From JAKFYM01 sp964612065 (GTDB lineage Bacteria; Bdellovibrionota; UBA1018; CAIPTA01), in NCBI GenBank assembly GCA_964612065.1, contig CAZTCD010000001.1, forward strand, positions 39,312-103,311: a stretch of DNA of 64,000 bases. Direction: 5' to 3'. Each line of letters starts with the position of its first letter. Within the stretch, counting starts at the first letter, position 1. The notes under the pieces were generated by a model. That model was not told the origin of the DNA and did not search any database. It saw nothing but the letters and a program-made list of their open reading frames with translations. This document shows, piece by piece, positions 57,102-64,000 of the stretch. A program made the translations under genes and the position numbers.

Positions 57102-57410
57102 ATGGCCAAGAGAGGTCTTCATAAGCGCTTGATCGGTGACGTACTCAAACGGGTGCCGCTGGCGGGTGTTCCCGATATCAAGGTGCCTACGGACATCCGG
57201 CGGGTACTAGTGGCCAATATCGAAAATCTTCGTGAAAATGCTGTGGATGTTTTTGCAAAAGAAATTTCCAAAGTACTGGCAAGGATTGATGTGCACGGAA
57301 TCGTGGAAGATGTTCTAAAGAATTATTCTCTGCGGTTAGAGGCAAGAATCGACCTCGTTCCTAAAAGGCAAGGAACAAAGGAACCCTCGGGTAGGAAGGC
57401 CAGAAAGTGA
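57102..57410 (+). CDS. Small basic protein of unknown function
   Basis: A 102-aa protein starting right after the START gene stop (TAA then ATG; site AGGGGAAG). It has a helix-rich middle (VLVANIENLRENAVDVFAKE, then ISKVLARIDVHGIVEDVLK) and ends with beta-like RLEARIDLVPK and a basic tail. Proteins of similar design, small, with a helix and an I-x-L-x-P end, occur in deltaproteobacterial genomes, but I know of no function. No signal peptide. Its GTGA junction couples it to the next gene. Confidence 0.65.
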   Translation: MAKRGLHKRLIGDVLKRVPLAGVPDIKVPTDIRRVLVANIENLRENAVDVFAKEISKVLARIDVHGIVEDVLKNYSLRLEARIDLVPKRQGTKEPSGRKARK

Positions 57411-57730
57411 GAGAAGAACTTCAAGAGTACCAGGAGGGGCTTCTTTGGAAGGTTGAAGAAGATCAGTCGCTTACCATTGGGGTTACCCAGAGCGCTATAG
57501 ATATGGTGGGAGCCATCCAGGGAGTGGAAATCACCGATGTGGGCGATGAGTTCGAGGCCGGTGACTGGATTGGAGAGATTCAGGGAAAAGATGGATTGGT
57601 TGAAATTCTCGCACCTTGCCGCATTCGCGTAACGGAGCGAAATAAGGAAATCTTGGGCCAGCCAGCTATGGTTGAAGACGATCCGACGGGAGACGCCTGG
57701 ATCGTGCGTGTGGAGAAGTTGGATGACTGA
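57407..57730 (+). CDS. GcvH-like (lipoyl-domain-like) protein
   Basis: A 107-aa protein starting at GTG, overlapping the previous stop by 4 bp. The fold of the glycine cleavage H protein is clear: LLWKVEEDQSLTIGVTQSAIDM, then VEITDVGDEFEAGDWIGEI, LAPCRIRVTERN and DDPTGDAWIVRVEKL, matching the order of GcvH. A Lys (Lys61 in IQGKDG) lies one residue off the usual lipoyl-lysine place, so lipoylation is possible but not sure. No glycine cleavage genes are near; a job in signalling with the kinase it overlaps (8 bp) is a suggestion. Confidence 0.75.
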   Translation: MREELQEYQEGLLWKVEEDQSLTIGVTQSAIDMVGAIQGVEITDVGDEFEAGDWIGEIQGKDGLVEILAPCRIRVTERNKEILGQPAMVEDDPTGDAWIVRVEKLDD

Positions 57731-58937
57731 TCTGCCCGATGAGGGTTCAGATAAAGCCAAGCGCCGAAAGGACGATTCGGTAGAAAATGACAGGTTCCGG
57801 TCGAACCTTTTATCGATAGTCTCTCATGAATTGAATACTCCTCTTACGGCGATTTTGAACGCAACGATAATGCTGGAAGAGCGCTTTCCATCCGAAAAAG
57901 AATATATTCCCATGCTTAGGAGAAATGCGGAACGTCTTCGCAAGACCGTGGAGAATTTGCTGGAAATTTCCCGTGTGGATGCCGGCACTCTTAAGGTGCG
58001 TTTAAGTGAGCTCGATTTAGGGAACTTTATTCTCTCCCGCCGGGAATTTCTTAAAAATGCTTTGGAAAAGTCCCGGTTTGAGCTGGAGCTTAAAATAGAA
58101 GAGGATTTGCCTCACGTGTGCGGAGACTTTAGGCGTCTAGCACATGTATTCGATAGCCTAGTGCTGAATGCGATCAAGTTTTCTGATACCTCCAATCTCG
58201 GAGCGGGAGACCGAGGAGTGGTACGCATCACTTTGAGTCTCGATCCCGCGAGTATTATCCCTCCTGGACAACGCGCCGGCAAAGAGGCGCGAACCGGTAT
58301 GTTTCTCGTTCTCAGCGTTCAGAGTTCTCAGCCGACAATTGGAGAAAGCCCGGATACGTTTGAGCAACTCTTTGAGCCATTTTCTCCCTGGCGCGACGCT
58401 GATACTCGTGTGCGGGAGGGGCTGGGAGTGGAGCTTGCGATAGACAAAGAAATCATTCTTGCTCATGAGGGATATATCTGGGCAGATATTTCTCCGGACA
58501 GGAAGAGAAATGGGTGGAAGTTTTTCTTTGCGCTTCCGCTGCTTTCCCGGGTAGACGAGCTCGATCTAGTGGTGAACAATCGCTTATCCACTGCGATTGG
58601 TGCTCTTGCTAAGCTTTCACTGCTGTTAATTCGCCCCGAGCCTGGGTGTGGAATGGGAGCGGACGAGGGGGCGGCGATTTTTCGGTCCTTGCAGAAAGCG
58701 CTTTTCCGGTCCAGTGATTCGGCCTTTTGGCTTCAGGATTCAGGCGAATTTGTGGTTCTAATGGACGATTGCGACAAGGAGGGAGGGGAGCGAGTGGCTA
58801 AACGCCTCCTGAGGGCGCTTCATGAAGAATATTCCCACCTTCGTTTTTTGTGGGCTACGGTGACAGGCCCGACTGAAGGCGCCAGTGCAAGGGAACTGCT
58901 GGAGAATGCCCGAATGGGATGGCGGCCCGCTGATTAA
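57723..58937 (+). CDS. Sensor histidine kinase with degenerate GGDEF-like tail
   Basis: The ATG at 57723 lies in the end of the GcvH-like gene and gives 404 residues. HisKA: FRSNLLSIVSHELNTPLTAI with phosphate-accepting His35. ATPase domain: the N box VLNAIKFS is good, but the G1 box (normally DTGPGI) reads SSQPTI, and G2 GLGVELAI is kept. The last about 130 residues look like a GGDEF fold (ALFRSSDSAFWLQDSGEFVVLM, then RVAKRLLRALHEE) with SGEF in place of GGDEF. No membrane helix. It may be a weak kinase or a binding scaffold. Fourth of the coupled chain. Confidence 0.82.
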   Translation: MTDLPDEGSDKAKRRKDDSVENDRFRSNLLSIVSHELNTPLTAILNATIMLEERFPSEKEYIPMLRRNAERLRKTVENLLEISRVDAGTLKVRLSELDLGNFILSRREFLKNALEKSRFELELKIEEDLPHVCGDFRRLAHVFDSLVLNAIKFSDTSNLGAGDRGVVRITLSLDPASIIPPGQRAGKEARTGMFLVLSVQSSQPTIGESPDTFEQLFEPFSPWRDADTRVREGLGVELAIDKEIILAHEGYIWADISPDRKRNGWKFFFALPLLSRVDELDLVVNNRLSTAIGALAKLSLLLIRPEPGCGMGADEGAAIFRSLQKALFRSSDSAFWLQDSGEFVVLMDDCDKEGGERVAKRLLRALHEEYSHLRFLWATVTGPTEGASARELLENARMGWRPAD

Positions 58938-59018
58938 ATCAGTGAACCTTCCTGTTTAGGGCCCGAACACGGGGATTTCTTGCTTGGCATCGGGATTTTC
59001 CGGTATAAACGGTCCTCC

Positions 59019-60443
59019 ATGGAAAAAATGACAACCCAGGCCAAAGGTAAGTTTTTTATCAAGACCTTTGGTTGCCAGATGAATTTGCACGATACGGAGC
59101 GCATGAGCTCCACGCTTGCCGACCAGGGATATAGCCCGGCCGATGCCATGACCGATGCGGATCTGGTGATATTTAATACCTGCTCCATAAGAGATAAGAG
59201 TGAGCAAAAAGCTTATTCCACGATGGGGCTTCTTAAGAAAAGTGGGAAGAAAGTTAATCCCAAACAGGTGATCGGCTTCACTGGTTGTGTTGCTCAGCAG
59301 GATCGTAAAGAAGTTTTCGATGGCGCTCCCCATCTCGATTTCGTTCTTGGTACTGACTCGCTGGATCAGCTTCCGGAAGTTCTGTTTCGAGTTCAAAACG
59401 GTGAAAAGAAGGTGATGCAAGTTGGCTTCGATCCTTCAAACGATTATTCCCTCGAAACTAAAATTCAAGCCGGCAAAGCTTCTGCCTACGTAAACATTAT
59501 GAAGGGGTGCGATAACTTCTGCTCCTATTGCATTGTGCCTTTTACGAGAGGGAGAGAGAAGAGCCGGCGTTTGGAAGAGGTGGTTCAAGACGTAAAACGC
59601 CTGGTACTTGGTGGCGTGGTAGAAGTAACTCTCCTTGGCCAGAACGTGAACTCATACGGTAAGAGCCTGGGTGGAGTGGCAAATGGTCAATCCTTTCCTT
59701 TGCTCCTTCGGGCTTTGCAGAAGATGGCCGATGAGATGGATGAGCGTGGCACGACCGATGCCACCGGCCGGAGCGGCCGCCCGAGAGGATTGCGAAGGAT
59801 TCGGTACACCACTTCGCATCCAAAAGATTTCGACGAGGAAATGATTGCATGCCATGCGGAGCTCTCCCGATTGGTTCCTCATCTTCACCTTCCGGTTCAG
59901 AGCGGCAGCCCACGTATTTTGAAGAGGATGAAGCGTTACGTGCCGATAGAGTTATATGTGGCTCGGCTCGAAGAGCTTCGCAGGCGGGTGCCTGATATCA
60001 CCATCACCACCGATCTGATTGTTGGATTCCCTGGTGAAGCTGAAGCAGATTTTGAGCTGACTCTGGATCTGATGAAGCGAATTCGTTTCGACTCGATTTA
60101 TTCTTACGCTTACTCCGCCAGGCCGGGCACGCACGCACTGAAATTCGGGGATACGGTACCGGAGGCCGTGAAAAAGGAAAGGCACGCCATTTTGATGGAG
60201 GTGCAGAATGAGATTCAGTGTGAGAAAAACCATGACCAGATTGGAATGGTGGAAGAGATCCTTTGCGAAGGTTCTTCCAGAACCGATCCCGCAGTGGCGT
60301 CAGGACGCACCTTGGGAATGAGGCAGGTGAATTTCAGTCTCCCGCCAGGAGTGAGTCCTCAGCAGGCGGAGGGTAAGTTCATTCCGGTTAAGATCACCGG
60401 TGCGAATACTTTTTCGCTTACGGGGGAGGCTTTGATTCAATGA
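59019..60443 (+). CDS. miaB: tRNA-2-methylthio-N6-dimethylallyladenosine synthase MiaB
   Basis: A 474-aa radical-SAM enzyme that adds a methylthio group to A37 of tRNAs. Three Cys of the first domain (TFGCQMN, NTCSIR, TGCVAQ) and the radical-SAM CxxxCxxC (GCDNFCSYCIVP) carry the two iron-sulphur clusters; a TRAM domain closes the protein. A low-complexity insert (MADEMDERGTTDATGRSGRP) of about 20 residues lies before RIRYTTSHP and is not typical. Start: ATG at 59019; an ATG at 59028 is also possible. Its stop overlaps the next start (ATGA). Confidence 0.94.
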   Translation: MEKMTTQAKGKFFIKTFGCQMNLHDTERMSSTLADQGYSPADAMTDADLVIFNTCSIRDKSEQKAYSTMGLLKKSGKKVNPKQVIGFTGCVAQQDRKEVFDGAPHLDFVLGTDSLDQLPEVLFRVQNGEKKVMQVGFDPSNDYSLETKIQAGKASAYVNIMKGCDNFCSYCIVPFTRGREKSRRLEEVVQDVKRLVLGGVVEVTLLGQNVNSYGKSLGGVANGQSFPLLLRALQKMADEMDERGTTDATGRSGRPRGLRRIRYTTSHPKDFDEEMIACHAELSRLVPHLHLPVQSGSPRILKRMKRYVPIELYVARLEELRRRVPDITITTDLIVGFPGEAEADFELTLDLMKRIRFDSIYSYAYSARPGTHALKFGDTVPEAVKKERHAILMEVQNEIQCEKNHDQIGMVEEILCEGSSRTDPAVASGRTLGMRQVNFSLPPGVSPQQAEGKFIPVKITGANTFSLTGEALIQ

Positions 60444-60967
60444 TTGCCAATGTGTTTGGCAAAACGCCAAAGATTTCCACCTCTGCTTGGGTGGCTCCCA
60501 GTGCGGATGTTATGGGCGACGTTACGCTCGGCGAACATGTGAGCGTATGGTTTGGGGCGGTAATTCGCGGGGACGTTAATGACATCTTGATCGGGGACTA
60601 TACCAATGTTCAGGATGGCACTGTGATTCATGTGACCCATGGCGGTTGCAATACTGTAATTGGCAAGCGAGTCACGATCGGGCACAAAGCCTTGATTCAT
60701 GCATGCACTATTGGCGATGACTGCCTAATAGGCATGGGATCGATTCTGTTGGATGGAGTGGAAGTGGGATCTGGTTCGGTGGTGGCTGCTGGTGCATTGC
60801 TTACTCCTGGAAAAAAGTACCCCCCGAACTCCATGATTATGGGATATCCGGCCAAGGCCGTGAGGCAGATCAGCGCGGAAGAGCGCGCCGAAATGATCGA
60901 CCAAGGTTGGAAAAATTATTTTAACTATATGCAGGAATATAGAACCAACTTCCGAATCCTGTCTTGA
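60440..60967 (+). CDS. Gamma-class carbonic anhydrase-like protein (YrdA/CaiE type)
   Basis: A 175-aa left-handed beta-helix protein with repeated hexapeptides (VSVWFGAVIRGDVNDILIGD, GTVIHVTH, CTIGDDCLIGMG). The three metal His are present (VIHVTH, IGHKALIH). The family includes gamma-carbonic anhydrases and YrdA, whose substrate is often unknown. The C-terminal helix ends YRTNFRIL. Coupled to miaB by ATGA; such a pairing has no clear logic and may only be convenience. Confidence 0.9.
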   Translation: MIANVFGKTPKISTSAWVAPSADVMGDVTLGEHVSVWFGAVIRGDVNDILIGDYTNVQDGTVIHVTHGGCNTVIGKRVTIGHKALIHACTIGDDCLIGMGSILLDGVEVGSGSVVAAGALLTPGKKYPPNSMIMGYPAKAVRQISAEERAEMIDQGWKNYFNYMQEYRTNFRILS

Positions 60968-61067
60968 TTGATCTGGTATGGAGCTAGAGCCATCTTTCGC
61001 TTTTGGTTCCGCTATTTGACTCGTTTCTAATTCTTTTTAAGACCGAACCACTGTGCTATTGTGAAGC

Positions 61068-62555
61068 ATGAATTCGTCACAGAATCCTACCTCCTTCCGT
61101 GAGACTCTGACGTTCGACGACGTGCTTCTTCTTCCGGGTCTCAGTAATGTTCTTCCCAATCAAGTGAGTTTGCATTCCCAGCTTACGAAACGGCTGAAGC
61201 TGAATGTTCCCATCTTATCTGCTGCGATGGATACCGTGACCGAGTCGCAGACTGCAATTTCCATGGCCCAAGAGGGCGGCCTTGGTGTGATTCATAAGAA
61301 TATGAGCATTGAGGATCAGGCCTTTGAGGTTTCTCGCGTGAAAAAAAGCGAGAGTGGAATGATTCTCGATCCGATCACTATTTCTCCGGAAAAGCCTGTC
61401 AAGGAAGCCCTGAAGCTGATGGCAACCTACCGTATATCCGGGGTTCCAGTTACCAAGGATGGAACCCAAGATGGTGCGTTGGTGGGGATTATTACGAATC
61501 GCGATGTTCGTTTTCTTGAAGATGAGAGTCAGCCTGTTTCTTCTTACATGACCGCAGAAGGGCTGGTTACTTGCAAGGTTGGAACTGATCGTGAGAACGC
61601 AAAAAAGCTTCTGCATAAACACCGTATTGAAAAATTGCTTGTTATTGACGAGAAAAATCATCTCAAGGGACTGATCACCATCAAAGATATTGAGAAATCG
61701 ATGAAGTATCCAAGTTCCAACAAGGACCGCTTCGGTCGATTGGTAACTGGTGCTGCGATCGGGGTAAGTGCTGACGTGATGGATCGAGCCGCTGCGTTGG
61801 TGGAAGCTGAAGTGGACGCTCTTTTTGTAGATAGCGCTCATGGCCACAGCCAAGGGATTCTGGATCTTGTGAAGAAGCTTAAAGTCAAGTTCCCCGATGT
61901 GGACGTGGTGGCGGGGAACGTGGCTACCTCGAATGGCGCAAAAGCGCTGATTGATGCAGGCGCGGATTGCATCAAGGTTGGTATTGGTCCCGGCTCGATT
62001 TGCACTACTAGGGTGGTGGCTGGAGTTGGTGTGGCTCAGCTATCCGCGGTTATGGACGCCGTTTCTGAGGCCGGAAAAAAAGGCATTCCGGTAATTGCCG
62101 ACGGTGGCATTAAGTATTCTGGTGACATTGTAAAAGCTCTGGCTGGCGGTGCTTCGTGTGTAATGATCGGCGGCCTGTTTGCTGGAACCGATGAAAGCCC
62201 GGGCGAGCTCGTTCTATTCCAGGGGCGCTCTTATAAGGTTTATCGGGGAATGGGCTCACTCGCAGCTATGCGTAAGGGGTCTAAAGACCGTTACGCTCAG
62301 GCCGGAATGGAAGATTCGAAGCTCGTGCCAGAGGGAATCGAAGGCCGTGTTCCTTATAGGGGCACGATCTCCGCAGTGGTTCATCAGTTGATGGGGGGCT
62401 TGCGATCAGGAATGGGATATGTAGGGGCCGCTGATTTAGCGGAATTGCGCGAAAAAGCCAATTTTGTGCGAATCTCGTCAGCTGGCCTAAGAGAAAGTCA
62501 CCCGCACACCGTGGACATTACTAAAGAGGCTCCCAATTATTGGGTGGGTCCATAA
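61068..62555 (+). CDS. guaB: IMP dehydrogenase
   Basis: A 495-aa enzyme converting IMP to XMP, the control step of guanine nucleotide synthesis. The N-terminal FDDVLLLPG, two CBS domains (about residues 95-210), active-site loop GPGSICTTRVVAGVG with the catalytic Cys, DGGIKYSGDIVKALAGGA, and MGSLAAMRKGS-type flap blocks are all present. Length is normal. Upstream 100 bp hold TTGACT at 61016 with no good -10, so the promoter is unclear. With gmk and rsh it is one of three guanine-nucleotide genes in the window. Confidence 0.97.
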   Translation: MNSSQNPTSFRETLTFDDVLLLPGLSNVLPNQVSLHSQLTKRLKLNVPILSAAMDTVTESQTAISMAQEGGLGVIHKNMSIEDQAFEVSRVKKSESGMILDPITISPEKPVKEALKLMATYRISGVPVTKDGTQDGALVGIITNRDVRFLEDESQPVSSYMTAEGLVTCKVGTDRENAKKLLHKHRIEKLLVIDEKNHLKGLITIKDIEKSMKYPSSNKDRFGRLVTGAAIGVSADVMDRAAALVEAEVDALFVDSAHGHSQGILDLVKKLKVKFPDVDVVAGNVATSNGAKALIDAGADCIKVGIGPGSICTTRVVAGVGVAQLSAVMDAVSEAGKKGIPVIADGGIKYSGDIVKALAGGASCVMIGGLFAGTDESPGELVLFQGRSYKVYRGMGSLAAMRKGSKDRYAQAGMEDSKLVPEGIEGRVPYRGTISAVVHQLMGGLRSGMGYVGAADLAELREKANFVRISSAGLRESHPHTVDITKEAPNYWVGP

Positions 62556-62606
62556 AGATTTTTCCCATCGGAACGGATTCCGGCGGGGCTGAACAGGGAA
62601 GTTAGA

Positions 62607-64000
62607 ATGCAGTTGAAGCCTTTTGAAGCAGGCAGGTATGACGACGATTCAATCGTTGTGGCGAATCCCGTTAATGCAAAGCAGGAGCTATTCAGCGATC
62701 GTGAATATGCCATTGTAAAGTTTCTGAAGCAGAACGAAAATCAGTCGTTGCTTGCTTTGCTGATGCCAAATATCGGGATCGCAAAGAAAACTCATATTGA
62801 TCAATGCTTGCGAGTGCTTGGTAAACTGAAGCGGATCCAAGTGGCGGATAACTATTCCATAACGGGAAGGACGCCAGTTTCAGAGGCGGAGACTCGCGAC
62901 ATCCTGGTTCCCAAAGAAAAAATCGAATTTACCAGCTTGAATACCTTTGCCACGGCTCTCTTTGGATTTTCAGACAGAATCCTGGCGCCTTTAAGGCCGA
63001 CTGGATTACTGGCAGGTTTGATTTCTCTGGCTGCGGTAGCATTTATTTTCTTTCCGTATTCAAAAGTGCAGTTGGCATTGCAGGAATTTCCGCTTTCCTA
63101 CAGTGCGCTATTTGCGTTCGCCTACCTCTCTGCTGCTCTTTCCTTCAGCGCAAGGGCTATGATTCAATCTGCTTTCCTGAAGGCGCTAGGCCGGGATTCA
63201 TCCAGCCCGGTGATCACTTTGTATTTTCCTTTCTTGACTTTGTCCTCCGACACACGAGCGGTAAATCTTTTTGGATTCAAGGCTCGGGCTCAGTTGGCCA
63301 TACTGGGCCTGGTTTCTCCCCTTGCGGTATCAGGCATTTTCACTTTGCTGAGTGTAATCGGATTGCTTTCGCCGGCTACGGCGTTTGCAGGATTTTCTGG
63401 ATGTGCGGCAGTAACCTTGTTACTGGCATGTCCGTTTTTTCGTTTTGATGGTGCGGATCTTATTCAATCTATTCTTTATAGAGACGGGCTCGAGGAAAAA
63501 GTCAGCGAACGGCTTCGCCAGCTTCTTCTGACTAATTTTTCTCCTAATAGAGAGCTTTTCATATCCTTAGGGCTAGCCGTGCTCTGGCTGGTGGCATGGT
63601 TGGATTGTTTGCGATCCTTTTGGGAGAATCTGGTAGGTCGTTCCGCGGAAGATCTGGGAAGCGATCTCATTTCACAGAAAATCGGCGCGGTTCTTTTGCT
63701 TGCGATCCTGATGGGGTTGGCAATATTTCCGGTGGCCTTCCTTGCTTTTCACTACTTTCTCGCCAGGGGCCGCCGGCAGAACAGGCGGGTGATGGTGGAG
63801 CAGAATAAAGTGAAAGAAAGCCTGACTTTTGAGGAGAGAATTGCGGCATTGGAAAAGATTCCGCTTTTTACCTATCTAAATGACCAGGAAAGATTGGCGC
63901 TACTTAATGAAATGGAGCCGGCTTTTTTTAAGGGGGGCTCCTATCTCGTGCATCAGGGCGAAATGGGTAGGGAGTTTTTTGTACTGGTGAAGGGATTCGC
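62607..64000 (+). CDS. Membrane protein with degenerate M50-like core and cyclic-nucleotide-binding domain (3' end outside window)
   Basis: An open frame of 464 codons from the ATG at 62607 to the window edge. Residues 1-90 look like a winged-helix or PqqD-like part (LFSDREYAIVKFLKQ, LRVLGKLKRIQV). Then come about six membrane helices. The stretch FSARAMIQSAFLKALGRD, then FPFLTLSSDTRAVNLFGFKA, aligns by pattern to the HExxH region and the second block of M50 peptide maturation proteins, but the HExxH is lost. The end, IPLFTYLNDQERLALLNEM then SYLVHQGEMGREFFVLVKG, is the start of a cyclic-nucleotide-binding domain. It follows guaB by 51 bp. Function unknown. Confidence 0.72.
   Translation, partial: MQLKPFEAGRYDDDSIVVANPVNAKQELFSDREYAIVKFLKQNENQSLLALLMPNIGIAKKTHIDQCLRVLGKLKRIQVADNYSITGRTPVSEAETRDILVPKEKIEFTSLNTFATALFGFSDRILAPLRPTGLLAGLISLAAVAFIFFPYSKVQLALQEFPLSYSALFAFAYLSAALSFSARAMIQSAFLKALGRDSSSPVITLYFPFLTLSSDTRAVNLFGFKARAQLAILGLVSPLAVSGIFTLLSVIGLLSPATAFAGFSGCAAVTLLLACPFFRFDGADLIQSILYRDGLEEKVSERLRQLLLTNFSPNRELFISLGLAVLWLVAWLDCLRSFWENLVGRSAEDLGSDLISQKIGAVLLLAILMGLAIFPVAFLAFHYFLARGRRQNRRVMVEQNKVKESLTFEERIAALEKIPLFTYLNDQERLALLNEMEPAFFKGGSYLVHQGEMGREFFVLVKGF

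Noticed and set aside
61016..61021. TTGACT as a guaB promoter -35 box
   Set aside because: No -10 with more than three matches at 16-18 bp.
1..64000. Prophage, IS element, CRISPR array, restriction or toxin-antitoxin island
   Set aside because: I looked for transposases, integrases, phage structural genes, spaced direct repeats and paired toxin genes and saw none; the segment looks like ordinary core and lineage-specific chromosome.

Overview
This is a contiguous chromosomal segment of a Gram-negative bacterium with about half G+C. The mix of genes fits the Bdellovibrionota (Bdellovibrio and relatives). That placement is an inference from gene content: a TIGR02147-type regulator beside secreted proteins, several secreted or lipoprotein metalloproteases, secreted trypsin and subtilisin homologues, an orphan FliL-like protein, many degenerate signalling domains (HD-GYP, PilZ, FHA-sigma54, cyclic-nucleotide binding), and a plant/chlamydia-type FabI. 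I see no prophage, insertion sequence, CRISPR array or rRNA. Four tRNA genes lie on the minus strand: Arg-CCG, Leu-CAG, Leu-CAA and Gly-GCC.

Layout. 1-5.6 kb: the 5' part of rimP (leaving the window leftwards, with a possible attenuator in its leader), two tandem secreted metalloproteases, a secreted protein coupled to an HD phosphohydrolase, and small unknowns. 5.7-10.1 kb: thrS without a TGS domain, a membrane protein, and a tightly coupled set (methyltransferase-like, 56-aa ORF, GNAT acetyltransferase, alkyltransferase-like protein). 10.1-14.3 kb: a fused acyl-AMP ligase/ACP/acyltransferase, then rlmL. 14.3-25 kb: a CysZ-like membrane protein coupled to a large metalloprotease lipoprotein, an HD-GYP protein, a pseudouridine synthase, a subtilase, a PAP2 phosphatase and a di-heme cytochrome c. 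25-31 kb: an RNA uracil methyltransferase, lemA with two TPM genes, an AI-2E-type permease and CheY. 31-36 kb: a GT-C-like membrane protein with a HemX/CcsA-like partner, an FHA-sigma54 activator and a FliL-like protein.

36-42 kb: a lipoprotein, then accA-yicC-gmk-rsh (fatty acid, RNA and ppGpp metabolism). A perfect 32-bp palindrome lies inside rsh. 42-50 kb: an ElyC-like DUF218 protein, a RAMA-like small protein, fabI, an S41 protease, YceI, a CPBP protease, a TIGR02147 regulator with two secreted proteins, and a NodIJ-like exporter. 51-54.9 kb: DUF1304, trypsin, cupin, tRNA-Gly, pgsA and a cation exchanger. 54.9-64 kb: PilZ, glpX and a coupled chain (START, small basic protein, GcvH-like protein, sensor kinase with a degenerate GGDEF-like tail), then miaB, a gamma-carbonic anhydrase, guaB, and a membrane protein with a degenerate M50-like core and a cyclic-nucleotide-binding domain that runs off the right edge.

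The best candidates for something undescribed are the START/GcvH-like/kinase chain beside PilZ, the TIGR02147 unit with its HEYL-motif secreted protein, the pseudo-M50/CNB protein, the coupled methyltransferase/GNAT/ATL cluster, and the palindrome in rsh. All functions are read from the sequence and recalled family features; no database search was run.
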